64,000 nt of DNA from Acidovorax delafieldii. Its GTDB lineage: Bacteria; Pseudomonadota; Gammaproteobacteria; Burkholderiales; Burkholderiaceae_C. The notes beneath the pieces are model-generated. The model did not search any database, had not been told where the DNA came from, and worked only from the letters and a program-made list of their open reading frames with translations. Position numbers and translations under genes: made by a program. Below are positions 35,238 to 43,680 of this stretch, piece after piece (position 1 is the first letter of the stretch; each line of letters opens with the position of its first letter). Location of the stretch: the NCBI RefSeq assembly GCF_007993815.1, contig NZ_VJWE01000017.1, positions 1 through 64,000 on the forward strand, in the 5' to 3' direction.

Positions 35238-36920
35238 TCACTGGCGTTCGATCAGCTCCACGTCTTTCGGGTAGCGGATGGTGTGCTCGGCGCTGAACTG
35301 AGCAGTGCCCCCCGTCGCCACGGATTGCTGCCAGGATACAGTGCCGGGCGTGCGGTTCCAGGCCGTGTCCGCCGGCTGGGGCTGGTAGCGTGATTCGACC
35401 TCGATCTTTTCGTTGCGCGAGACCGGTGCGGCATGCAGCACCTGCAGCGTGATGGCCGTCTTGTGGCGGTTCTCCACGCTGTAGGTCCGGCGCGTCTTGC
35501 GCTCCACGCGCGAGCCGGTAAACCCGCTGCTCCCCGTCAGATCCTGCACGGGCTCCGCCCGTACGGTGACCAGTTCATCGCGGCCAAACGACAGGCCGGT
35601 GCTGCCGGCTGGGGCGCCCGCACTGGGCGCGCCAAAGTCGATGCGGCCGTTGCCCACAAAGGCGCCATCGCGGTACAGGCCTGCTGCGCCTGCCGGCCAC
35701 ACGCCGGGCGGCTGGGCAATGTGGGCAACCAGGTAGGCGGCTTCTTCCATGGCCGGTGCCGTGCGCGTGACCAGCGTGGCGGGGGCGCTGTGATTGCCCA
35801 GCGCCAGCGTCACGCGCTGGCCGCTGGAGGGCACGGTGATGCGCTGGGGCACGGCGAACTCGGTGGCAAACCCCTTGTCGAGGGCGCTCACGTCAAACGT
35901 GGGCATGGCTTCCTCGGCGGCATTGCGGGACCGGGACAGGGACGCAATGGCCGGTGCGGGCGCAGGCGCCATCGCCATGGCCGGCGCGGGCGAGGCCTGC
36001 GGGGGCGGTGCCACGTTCAGCCACCAGGGGCGGGGCAGTTGCCCTTGTGTGGCGCGGCCCGGCTGGCCGGTGGACAGGGTCAGCTGCACATTGCCCCAGT
36101 CTTCGCCGCTGTTCTGGGCCACCAGCGCCTGGCGTTCGATCAGCACCGTGGATTTGTTCGCATCCAGCGTGGCGCGGTAACCGGGCTGCCAGCCGGGGCC
36201 GCGCACCTGGTAGGACAGGCGCAGCTCAGCCTCGCGCTCGGTAGCCAGGTTGATGGTGACTGACACCACCCGCGCACGCTGGCTGGCCACGCGGTCGCGC
36301 TCTGCCACGAGCGGCTTGAGGGACAGCTCCAGTGCCTCCTGCTTGCGCTGGAGCTGGTGCGCGCGTGCAAAGCTGTCCTGCCCGGATTTGCGCAGGACCT
36401 CGGCAGTGGCGGTGATCTGTGCGGGCGTCGGTGTGGCAGCACGGGGGGCGGAAGTGGCAGGCGCTGCCGACTCCGGGCCCGCGCCGGTTTGCGCCACGCT
36501 GCGCAGATAGCCGTCCACCAGCTGCAGGGCCGAGGCCTCGGCCTTCACCCCCGCGATCTGGTCCTCCAGCTCGCGGATGCGGCCGTCCAGCGGACTGGCG
36601 CAGCCTGCCGCCACGTCGCGGTCTTCGGTGAGCACATTGAACTCGCCCACGCGCACGGCGGGGTCGGCGTTGATCTGCAGGCTTTGCACATCCAGCGACG
36701 CGGGCAGGCAGGCCAGCGTGAGGCTGCGTGCGCCAGCGGCCACCTTGGCCACGCGCTCTACCGTGGCGCTGCCGGGGTAGACGGTGACACGGGCGATGCG
36801 GGAGGTGTCCTGGGTCTGGGCAGCAACGTGCAGCGGGGCCAGGACGGCCAGACCCAGTGCCAGCAGTGCTGGACGCGTCTGAAGACGGAGGGCGGGAAAC
36901 GAGGGGCTCACGGGGCGCAT
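35238..36920 (-). CDS. DUF4139/DUF4140-domain exported protein (MuiA type)
   Basis: A 560-residue protein with an N-terminal signal peptide (cleavage around HVAAQ), a DUF4140 segment (IARVTVYPGSATVERVAKVAAGA, quoted by parts), a coiled-coil middle (about 100-210, with IRELEDQIAGVKAEASALQL) and a C-terminal DUF4139 beta-rich domain (LSYQVRGPGWQPGYRATLD ... VENRHKTAITLQVLHAAPV). This architecture is that of the mucoidy-inhibitor A family, of unknown function. An AAGGAG site precedes the ATG at 36920. The ORF stays open upstream to 37373 but that part is antisense-free overlap with LysR and not real. Confidence 0.82.
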   Translation of the reverse strand: MRPVSPSFPALRLQTRPALLALGLAVLAPLHVAAQTQDTSRIARVTVYPGSATVERVAKVAAGARSLTLACLPASLDVQSLQINADPAVRVGEFNVLTEDRDVAAGCASPLDGRIRELEDQIAGVKAEASALQLVDGYLRSVAQTGAGPESAAPATSAPRAATPTPAQITATAEVLRKSGQDSFARAHQLQRKQEALELSLKPLVAERDRVASQRARVVSVTINLATEREAELRLSYQVRGPGWQPGYRATLDANKSTVLIERQALVAQNSGEDWGNVQLTLSTGQPGRATQGQLPRPWWLNVAPPPQASPAPAMAMAPAPAPAIASLSRSRNAAEEAMPTFDVSALDKGFATEFAVPQRITVPSSGQRVTLALGNHSAPATLVTRTAPAMEEAAYLVAHIAQPPGVWPAGAAGLYRDGAFVGNGRIDFGAPSAGAPAGSTGLSFGRDELVTVRAEPVQDLTGSSGFTGSRVERKTRRTYSVENRHKTAITLQVLHAAPVSRNEKIEVESRYQPQPADTAWNRTPGTVSWQQSVATGGTAQFSAEHTIRYPKDVELIERQ

Positions 36921-36993
36921 GGGGCTCCTTGGGCGCAAATGACAAAGGAATTGGGATGCTAGCAGCCGGGCGGCGTGCCGCACTGACTCATAG

Positions 36994-37878
36994 TCATAGC
37001 ACCCCTGGCACCTCCGCCGCCAGAAAGTCATAAACCGCCCGAATCTTGCGGCTGGTGCGGATCTCGCGGTGCACGGTGAGCCAGATGGGCAGTTCGGGCA
37101 GTGGCAGCGTGGGTAAAACCGCCACCACATTCGGGTCGGTGCGGGCCAGGTAGTTGCCCACAAAGCCAATGCCCAGCCCCGCCCGCACAGCCTCCCAGTA
37201 GGCCATGAGGTCGTCGGTGCGGAACGCGAAGTGCCCGCGCTCCACCGGGTAGCCCATCGCGGCAAAGCCTTGCTGGATGTCTTCGTGCCGGTCGTTGCCC
37301 ACCAGCTCGTGCTGCAGCAGGTCGGGCGGTTGGCGGGGTGTGCCCTTGCGGCGCAGGTAGTCGCGGTGGGCATAGGCGCCCAGCGTCACCGCGCCGATGC
37401 GCTTGGCCACCAGGCTGGCCTGGTCGGGGCGCACCATGCGCAGCGCAATGTCGGCCTCGCGGCGCAGCAGGTTGGTGACCTGGTTGCTGGCCACCAGCTC
37501 CACCTGCACCTCGGGCAGCGCCTGGCGCATGCGCGCCAGCACGGGCGGCAACAGCACGCAGGCCACGGGCTGACTGGCGGTGATGCGCACGGTGCCGCTC
37601 ACGCCTTCCTCCGCGCTCGACACGCTGCGTGCCAGCTGGTGGGCACCCATCTCCATGGCGCGGGCCGATTCGGCCAGCCGCAGCGCCGTGGCCGTCGGCA
37701 GCAGGCCGCGCCCGGTGCGCTCAAACAGCACCACGCCCAGCTGCGATTCCAGCTCGGCAATGTGGCGGCCGATGGTGGGCTGGCTGGCGTTGAGCGCACG
37801 GGCGGCGCCGAGCAGGCTACCCTGGTCTAGTGCGGCCAGGAAGGACTGCACGAGGCTCCAGTCAAAGGTCTGGTTCAT
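36994..37878 (-). CDS. LysR-family transcriptional regulator
   Basis: A 294-residue LysR regulator: winged helix at 5-64 (FLAALDQGSLLGAARALNASQPTIGRHIAELE, quoted in part as LGAARALNASQPTIGRHIAE) and an effector domain. It is divergent from the NAD-dependent epimerase gene; the 142-bp gap holds a perfect 10-bp dyad (37923-37953), so this regulator probably controls itself and the genes at 38021-41744. Confidence 0.93.
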   Translation of the reverse strand: MNQTFDWSLVQSFLAALDQGSLLGAARALNASQPTIGRHIAELESQLGVVLFERTGRGLLPTATALRLAESARAMEMGAHQLARSVSSAEEGVSGTVRITASQPVACVLLPPVLARMRQALPEVQVELVASNQVTNLLRREADIALRMVRPDQASLVAKRIGAVTLGAYAHRDYLRRKGTPRQPPDLLQHELVGNDRHEDIQQGFAAMGYPVERGHFAFRTDDLMAYWEAVRAGLGIGFVGNYLARTDPNVVAVLPTLPLPELPIWLTVHREIRTSRKIRAVYDFLAAEVPGVL

Positions 37879-37922
37879 GGCAATAGCGTGCCCGCAATGG
37901 GGCGGCAGGAGGGTGGTTAGAG

Positions 37923-37953
37923 GTATTCATATTTGCATTGCTGATATGAATAC
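37923..37953. promoter_or_regulatory. Perfect dyad, likely LysR operator
   Basis: GTATTCATAT and ATATGAATAC are perfect 10-bp arms around an 11-nt spacer, with T-N11-A geometry as in LysR boxes. It lies 45 bp before the LysR start and 68 bp before the epimerase start, in the expected place for a divergent LysR promoter. Confidence 0.8.
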
Positions 37954-38020
37954 TTAGCCAATTGTGTAACGGTACTGGCGTTTTCACAATCGCTCCATCC
38001 CTTGTGAATGGAGCCCTCAG

Positions 38021-39061
38021 ATGATCACCCACACCCGTTTTCCACACTCCACGGACAATCCCTCCACCGTGTTGATCCTGGGCGCCCGGGGGCGGCTGGG
38101 ACTGGCGGCCACCCGCGCCTTTGCGCAGGCTGGCTGGCAGGTGCTGGCCCAGGTGCGCCCCAGTGCGCAGAGCGCTGCATTGCCCGCCATTCCTGGCGTG
38201 TGGTGGATGCCGGTGGCAGTGGAAGACACTGCCGCGCTGGCGGCCCAGGCACAGGGCGCGCAGGTGGTGGTGCATGCGCTCAACCCTGCCTACACCCACA
38301 AGGCCTGGCGCGAGCAGGCACCGATGCTGATGGAGGCGGCCATAGCCGTCACCCGCCAACTGCGCGCCAGGCTGATGCTGCCGGGCAACGTCTACAACTT
38401 TGGCGAAGCCATGCCGCCCGTACTGCGCGAAGACACATCCCAGGCCGCCACCGGTTTCAAGGGCCGCATGCGGGTGCAGCTGGAGCAGCGACTGCAGGCC
38501 GCCACGCGACAGGGCGAGATACGTGCTGTGGTGTTGCGCGCCGGGGATTTTTTTGGCAGCGGCACGGGCAGCTGGATCGACCAGGCCATTGCCAAGGACC
38601 TGCCCCGGGGCCGCATCACCTGGCCCGGCCCGCTGGACGTGGCCACGCCCTGGGCCTACCTGCCCGACCTGGCCCGCACCTTCGTGCGTGTGGCGCAAGA
38701 GCGTGACCGGCTGGCCGCCTTCGAGTGCCTGCATTTCGCTGGGCACCACGTTACCGCGCAGCAGTGGCTGCACAGCTTCACGGCCATTGCAGCAGAGCAG
38801 GGCTGGTTGCCCGATGCGGGCGCGCTGCGGGTGGGCCAGTTGCCGTGGCCGCTGCTGCGCGTGATGGGGCTGGTGGCCCCCACGTTCGCTGCGCTGGCGG
38901 ACATGCGCTATCTGTGGCGCACGCCCCACCGTCTGGACAACACCCGCCTGCGCGCGCTCATCGGCGACGAGCCCCACACCCCCTTCGATCAGGCCGTGCG
39001 CCAGGCGCTGGCAGATTTGGGGCTCGTAGCCTTGCGTTCGACCCGCGCTGCGCTGGCCTGA
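38021..39061 (+). CDS. NAD(P)-dependent epimerase/dehydratase family protein
   Basis: A 346-residue short-chain reductase-like protein (extended SDR). The N-terminal Rossmann motif is VLILGARGRLGLAATRAFA with GxxGxxG-like spacing; the active-site region GNVYNFGEAMPP contains the Tyr, and no YxxxK is obvious, so it may be an atypical SDR that binds NAD(P) without standard catalysis. ATG 38021. It opens a plus-strand unit with the nitroreductase and ferric-reductase-like genes. Confidence 0.83.
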   Translation: MITHTRFPHSTDNPSTVLILGARGRLGLAATRAFAQAGWQVLAQVRPSAQSAALPAIPGVWWMPVAVEDTAALAAQAQGAQVVVHALNPAYTHKAWREQAPMLMEAAIAVTRQLRARLMLPGNVYNFGEAMPPVLREDTSQAATGFKGRMRVQLEQRLQAATRQGEIRAVVLRAGDFFGSGTGSWIDQAIAKDLPRGRITWPGPLDVATPWAYLPDLARTFVRVAQERDRLAAFECLHFAGHHVTAQQWLHSFTAIAAEQGWLPDAGALRVGQLPWPLLRVMGLVAPTFAALADMRYLWRTPHRLDNTRLRALIGDEPHTPFDQAVRQALADLGLVALRSTRAALA

Positions 39062-39093
39062 CGGCACCACCTTTGAACCACCGGAGTCTTCTC

Positions 39094-40275
39094 ATGAACC
39101 GTCGCAACTTCATTCGTTTGGCAGGGGGTGGCACCATCGCCGCCGCCACCACCGGCACGCTGGTCGCCTGCGGCGCCGTGGGCTCGCACTATCCCGCCGA
39201 GGCGGTCGAGGCCTGGCAGGGCCCCGTGGGCGAGACCGATGTGCGCCGCCGGGCGGTGGCCTACGCCATCACCGCGCCCAATTCGCACAACCTGCAGCCC
39301 TGGCTGGTGGACTTGCGCGAGAGCGGTGTCATCACCCTGCGCACCGACCCTGCGCGGGTGCTGCCACAGACGGATCCGTGGGGGCGCCAGATCCTGATCG
39401 GCCACGGCGCCTTTCTGGAGCTGCTGGTGATGGCGCTGGCTCAGCAAGGCGTGGCCAGCGAGGTGTTGCTGTGGCCGCAGGGCGAGATGCCTGCGGCCCT
39501 GAAGGACTGGGACGACCGTCCCGTGGCGCGCATCACCTTGAAACCCGGTGGCCAGCCCGACCCGCTGTTTGCCCAGGTGCTGCTGCGCCACACGCCCAAG
39601 ACCGATTTCGACACCACCCGCCCCGTGGCGCCCGAGTTGCTGGCCCGGTTGCTGGGCAGCGCCCCGGCTCAAGCCCCGCTCAGCGTTGGCGGTACCGTCA
39701 GCGCCGACCAGTTGCCTGCGCTGCGCACGCTGTGCTGGGAGTCCGCCCGGGTAGAGCTGCTCACGCCGCGCACGATGATGGAAAGCATCCAGCTCACCCG
39801 CGTGGGGCCAGGCGAAATCCTGCAGCACCGCGACGGCATCTCGATCAACTCGCCCTTTGTGCGTGCCGTGGACGCTCTGGGCATGTTCGACCGCACCCAG
39901 CCCCCGGCCGAAGGCAGCGCCGCCTACAAAAGCGCCATGGGGCGTTTTGAGGGCCATAGCCGCACGGCCATGGGTTTTGTGTGGATCACCGGTCCCAACA
40001 CCCGCAGCGACCAGATCCGTACCGGGCGCCTGTATGTGCGCCAACAGTTGCAGGCCACGGCGCTGGGTGTGGGCATGCACCCCATGAGCCAGGCGGTGCA
40101 GGAGTTTGCCGAAATGGCCCCGCACTTCGAGCGCGTGCACCAGCTGGTGCTGGGGCGTCCAGCGCCGCGCACGCCCCAGGAGCCCACCGTGCAGATGTTC
40201 TGCCGCATTGGTTACCCGCAGGGCGAGGTGCCTGCCACGCCGCGCAGGCCGCTTGCGCGTTTTGTGCAGGCTTGA
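39094..40275 (+). CDS. Exported nitroreductase-family protein (Acg-like), Tat lipoprotein candidate
   Basis: A 393-residue flavin nitroreductase-like protein. The N-terminus MNRRNFIRLAGGG has the twin Arg and hydrophobic stretch of a Tat signal, followed by TLVACG, a lipobox. The body shows AITAPNSHNLQPW (FMN phosphate site), an insertion as in Acg-type proteins, and ATALGVGMHPMSQAV near the C-terminus. If right, it is a periplasmic flavoprotein anchored by lipid. It lies 32 bp after the epimerase gene. Confidence 0.82.
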   Translation: MNRRNFIRLAGGGTIAAATTGTLVACGAVGSHYPAEAVEAWQGPVGETDVRRRAVAYAITAPNSHNLQPWLVDLRESGVITLRTDPARVLPQTDPWGRQILIGHGAFLELLVMALAQQGVASEVLLWPQGEMPAALKDWDDRPVARITLKPGGQPDPLFAQVLLRHTPKTDFDTTRPVAPELLARLLGSAPAQAPLSVGGTVSADQLPALRTLCWESARVELLTPRTMMESIQLTRVGPGEILQHRDGISINSPFVRAVDALGMFDRTQPPAEGSAAYKSAMGRFEGHSRTAMGFVWITGPNTRSDQIRTGRLYVRQQLQATALGVGMHPMSQAVQEFAEMAPHFERVHQLVLGRPAPRTPQEPTVQMFCRIGYPQGEVPATPRRPLARFVQA

Positions 40276-40427
40276 TTCCGAGGAGGGCAGCACCTGCGCA
40301 AAGGGCTGATGCAGATCAACCTCCGGCCACAAGCTGGCGCGCTTTGCCGCTGCTTCACACACTGTTCAGGTGGCGTTCATCGCGGGTTTCTACAGTTGCT
40401 GCATTGCAACAATTAGTGGGGCTGGTG

Positions 40428-41744
40428 ATGTGGAAGAAGGTTTTTGGGGGCACTCTGGCGGTGGCCATCGGCGTGTGGATGTTGGCTTTGATCGTGCCCC
40501 AGCCTGCACCGCCCGCGTGGGGCGATGTCTGGTGGTGGCGTAACCAGCTGATCCTGCTCACCGGGGTGGCAGCCTGGGCGCTGATGTCGCTGATCATGGT
40601 GCTGGCCGTGCGGCCCGCGTGGCTGGAAAAGCCGCTCGGTGGCCTGGACAAGAGCTACCGCCTGCACAAGTGGGCGGGTATCGGCGCGATTGTGCTGGCG
40701 TTGCTGCACTACGGGCTGCAGCTGTCGCGCAGCCTGCTGGCTGACTGGGTAGGCCGCCCGGTGCGCACGCCGCGCGCGGATTGGTGGCTCAACACCTTCC
40801 GCCACCTGGCCGAGGAGATGGGGGAATGGGCCGTGTGGTTCCTCGCGGCCATGTTGGTCATCACGCTGTGGCAGCGGTTCCCGTACCACGTGTGGCGCTA
40901 CCTGCACAAGCTGCTGGCCGTGGTGTACCTGGTGCTGGCCTTCCATGCCGTGGTGCTCACGCCGCCTGCCTGGTGGCAGCAGCCTGCGGGTGTGCTGGTG
41001 GGCCTGTGCACGCTGGTGGGGGTGCTGTGCGCCGTGCGCTCGCTGGCCGGGGCCATCGGGCGCCGCCGCCGCCATGCGGCCCGTGTTGTGAGCGTGTCGC
41101 CCCAAGGGGCTGGGGTGCTGGAAGTGACCTGCCAGGTCAGCCCCGCCAGTGGCTGGAAGCATGCGGCCGGTCAGTTTGCGTTTGTCACCTTTGGCCGTGC
41201 CGAAGGGGCGCACCCCTTCACCCTGCTCAACGCCGACCAGGGCGATGGCGTGCTGCGGTTTGCCATCAAGGCGCTGGGCGATCACACGGGGCAATTGCCC
41301 CTGCAGGTGCAGCCGGGCCAGACGGTGAGCATCGAGGGGCCGTATGGCTGCTTTGACTTTCGCAGCGACAGCGCCACCGAGCAGGTGTGGGTGGCCGCAG
41401 GCATTGGCGCCACGCCGTTCATGGCCTGGCTGGAGTCGATGCAGTCCACGCCCGCGCTGGCGCCCCGGGTGCACCTGCACTACTGTGTGCGCCATGCGGG
41501 CGAGGCGGTGTTTGCCGAGCGCATGGCTGCACTGTGTGCCCGCTTGCCCAGCGTGACGCTGGAGATCCACTACAGCAACGACACCGGGCCCGTGACACCC
41601 GCAGCGTTGCTCGCAGGCACCAGCCCGGCGGCGAGTGTGTGGTTCTGCGGACCGCAGGGTTTTGCCGAGGCGGTGCGCCAGGGCATGGAGCAGTTGGGGC
41701 GCTCGCCTGCGCGCTTTCACCAGGAGCTGTTCCAGATGCGCTGA
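40428..41744 (+). CDS. Ferric-reductase-like transmembrane flavoprotein
   Basis: A 438-residue protein: five or so TM helices with His pairs (YRLHKWAGIGAIVLALLHYGLQL, quoted as YRLHKWAG and LLHYGLQL; LHKLLAVVYLVLAFHAVVL as HKLLAVVYLVLAFH) that bind heme, then an FAD domain (HPFTLLNADQGDG) and an NAD(P) domain (GIGATPFMAWLES, WFCGPQGFAE). It moves electrons from NAD(P)H across the membrane. ATG at 40428, with a GTG at 40425 also possible; 153 bp after the nitroreductase, which could be the electron partner. Confidence 0.88.
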   Translation: MWKKVFGGTLAVAIGVWMLALIVPQPAPPAWGDVWWWRNQLILLTGVAAWALMSLIMVLAVRPAWLEKPLGGLDKSYRLHKWAGIGAIVLALLHYGLQLSRSLLADWVGRPVRTPRADWWLNTFRHLAEEMGEWAVWFLAAMLVITLWQRFPYHVWRYLHKLLAVVYLVLAFHAVVLTPPAWWQQPAGVLVGLCTLVGVLCAVRSLAGAIGRRRRHAARVVSVSPQGAGVLEVTCQVSPASGWKHAAGQFAFVTFGRAEGAHPFTLLNADQGDGVLRFAIKALGDHTGQLPLQVQPGQTVSIEGPYGCFDFRSDSATEQVWVAAGIGATPFMAWLESMQSTPALAPRVHLHYCVRHAGEAVFAERMAALCARLPSVTLEIHYSNDTGPVTPAALLAGTSPAASVWFCGPQGFAEAVRQGMEQLGRSPARFHQELFQMR

Positions 41745-41767
41745 GGCGGGTTCTCCGCGCTACAGCG

Positions 41768-42319
41768 CTACGTGGTGCCGGTGCGGTCCGTGGGTGCCAG
41801 GTACTCCTGTACCAGGGCCCGCCCGCGGTGCAGGCGGCTTTTGGCCGCCTCGCGCGTCACACCCAGCCGCTGCGCCATCTCCTCGATGGTCAACTCCTCG
41901 AAGTCGCGCATCAGCAGGGCCTCGCGGTACAGGGGCGGCAGCGAGTCGATGGCCAGGGCCAAGTCATGGCGCAGTTCGTGGTCGGGGCGGTGCGACCAGG
42001 CGAGGTTGTCTTCCACCTGTGCCAGCGGCTCGCCCTTGAGCCAGGCCAGCATGGGCTGCATGCACAGCCGCTGCACGATGCGCACCACCCACCCGCCGAA
42101 CGCCGCCACCTCGCGCAGCGCGCCCACGCGGCGGTACACGATGATGAGCGCCTCCTGCACCACGTCGTCCGTCGCCGTGGTGGCGGCGCAGTGGCGCAGC
42201 GCATAGCGGCGGATGTCGGGACGGGTGAGGCGCAGCAGCTGCTCCATGGCCGCCGCGTCACCGCTGCGTGCGGCGGGGAGCAGCTGGGCCACGGTGGGGG
42301 CTGGGTGGGTGGTGGCCAT
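41768..42319 (-). CDS. ECF-type RNA polymerase sigma factor
   Basis: A 183-residue sigma-70-like ECF factor. Region 2 (RPDIRRYALRHC ... DVVQEALIIVYRRV) and region 4 (LPPLYREALLMRDFEELTIEEMAQRLGVTREAAKSRLHRGR, quoted as LTIEEMAQRLGVTREAAK) are clear, with the usual helix-turn-helix. No anti-sigma gene (no ZAS or RskA-like protein) is adjacent; instead a 67-residue membrane protein lies 6 bp upstream on the same strand. The stop faces the ferric-reductase-like gene 23 bp away. Confidence 0.94.
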   Translation of the reverse strand: MATTHPAPTVAQLLPAARSGDAAAMEQLLRLTRPDIRRYALRHCAATTATDDVVQEALIIVYRRVGALREVAAFGGWVVRIVQRLCMQPMLAWLKGEPLAQVEDNLAWSHRPDHELRHDLALAIDSLPPLYREALLMRDFEELTIEEMAQRLGVTREAAKSRLHRGRALVQEYLAPTDRTGTT

Positions 42320-42325
42320 GGGCGT

Positions 42326-42529
42326 TCACTCGACAGGCTTGCGGCCCACCATGGCACAGGCGGGGCAGTAGCCAAACGCGCCGCTCAGAATGCTGCCAAC
42401 GCCCGAGGCGGCCAATGCCAGGCCCAGGGGCGATGCGGACATCCACCACAGGCCTGCAGCGATGAGGGCGACGCCCCCTGCAACGCGCAGCAGGCTTTCG
42501 GGGCGGGTGATGTTCTTGCGGTACAGCAT
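42326..42529 (-). CDS. DUF2892-type small membrane protein with CPAC motif
   Basis: A 67-residue protein with DUF2892-like sequence (RPESLLRVAGGVALIAAGL), one or two TM helices and a C-terminal CPAC motif. It was hidden in a longer ORF; the ATG at 42529 has AAGGAG upstream. It lies 6 bp before the sigma factor gene, so the two are surely cotranscribed. Related proteins link to sulfur or redox handling, but no function is set. Confidence 0.75.
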   Translation of the reverse strand: MLYRKNITRPESLLRVAGGVALIAAGLWWMSASPLGLALAASGVGSILSGAFGYCPACAMVGRKPVE

Positions 42530-42649
42530 GGTGAAAAACTCCTTGGTGGGGAAATGAAGGCGCCGGCACAGGGCACCTTCCCTACCAAGAGCGGCTGGTT
42601 GCGCAAAAGGATTCATGGGTTGCAAAAAATTTTTGCCTGCCACCATCCG

Positions 42650-43624
42650 TCACCGGAAATGGTCGAACGAGGCGTAACGGTTCTCCACCGCCTGTCCCTG
42701 CGCGTCCACCAGCCTCAGGCCTGGCTCAGCCAGCACGGTGCCGATGCGGGTGACGGGTGTGCCGCTTGCCTGCGCCGAGGCGGCCACCGCGTCACGCCGC
42801 GCGCGCGGGGCGGTGAAGGCCAGCTCGTAGTCGTCACCGCCCGCCAAGGTGCATTGGTGGACCAGTTCGGGGTCCAATGGGCTGGTTGCGCTAGTCGAAT
42901 ATGCCTTTGCTGCTATCAAATTTATAGTTTTTGAGGTGTCGATACAGGCCCCTGCCCCCGAGGCTTGGAGGATGTGCGACAGGTCGCCCAGCAGCCCGTC
43001 GCTCACATCCATGGCGCTGGTCGCCACGCCGCGCAAGGCCAGGCCCAGGGCCACGCGCGGGGTGGGGCGCTCCAGCCGCTGGCGGGCGCGGGCCAGCACC
43101 TCGGCGGGCAGGGCGATGTGGCCGAGCAGCGCCTCCAGCGCCAGCCTGGCGTCGCCCAGCGTGCCACTCACATAGATGTCGTCGCCGGGCTGTGCGCGGC
43201 TGCGCAGCAGGGCCTGGCCGGTGGGTACCTCGCCAAACACGGTGATGCAGATGTTGAGCGGGCCCTGCGTGGTGTCGCCGCCCACCAGCTCGCAGCCGTG
43301 GGCATCGGCCAGCGCCAGCAGCCCGCGCGAGAAGCCTGCGAGCCAGGCCTCATCCACCCGGGGCAGTGACAGGGCCAGCGTGAACGCGAGCGGCTTGGCG
43401 CCGCACGCCGCCAGGTCGGACAGGTTCACGGCCAGCGCCTTGTGGCCCAGGGCTTCGGGGTCGACGTCGGCAAAGAAGTGGCGGCCCTCCACCAGCATGT
43501 CGCTGCTGATGGCCAGCTGCATGCCGGGGCGCGGTGCCAGCAAGGCACAGTCGTCGCCCACGCCCAGCACGGCGTGGCGAACGGGGCGCGTGAAGTAGCG
43601 CGCAATCAAGTCAAATTCACCCAT
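42650..43624 (-). CDS. thiL: Thiamine-monophosphate kinase
   Basis: A 324-residue kinase that phosphorylates thiamine monophosphate to thiamine diphosphate. Marks: GEFDLIARYF at the start, the ATP/metal site GVGDDCALL, SSDMLVEGRHF, NLSDLAACGAKP and SAMDVSDGLLGDL. ATG 43624. Residues about 227-246 are encoded by a copy of the dispersed repeat (42881-42936) in a surface loop. No other thi gene is nearby. Confidence 0.94.
   Translation of the reverse strand: MGEFDLIARYFTRPVRHAVLGVGDDCALLAPRPGMQLAISSDMLVEGRHFFADVDPEALGHKALAVNLSDLAACGAKPLAFTLALSLPRVDEAWLAGFSRGLLALADAHGCELVGGDTTQGPLNICITVFGEVPTGQALLRSRAQPGDDIYVSGTLGDARLALEALLGHIALPAEVLARARQRLERPTPRVALGLALRGVATSAMDVSDGLLGDLSHILQASGAGACIDTSKTINLIAAKAYSTSATSPLDPELVHQCTLAGGDDYELAFTAPRARRDAVAASAQASGTPVTRIGTVLAEPGLRLVDAQGQAVENRYASFDHFR
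42881..42936 (-). repeat. In-frame copy of the dispersed repeat inside thiL
   Basis: On the coding strand the unit reads CTATAAATTTGATAGCAGCA, then AAGGCATATTCGACTAGCGC, then AACCAGCCC. It encodes TINLIAAKAYSTSATSP between the kinase motifs. It shares CATATTC and ACTAGCGCA with the intergenic copy at 8073-8137. Confidence 0.78.
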
Positions 43625-43680
43625 GCCCCGATTGTGAGTGGGATAAGAGCGGGCAGCTGGTGGAGGGGCGTGCCAGATTC

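Noticed and set aside
35238..37373. Extension of the DUF4139 protein to 711 codons
   Set aside because: The added N-terminal part runs through the LysR gene in another frame and lacks domain character; the ATG at 36920 has a good ribosome site and starts a signal peptide.
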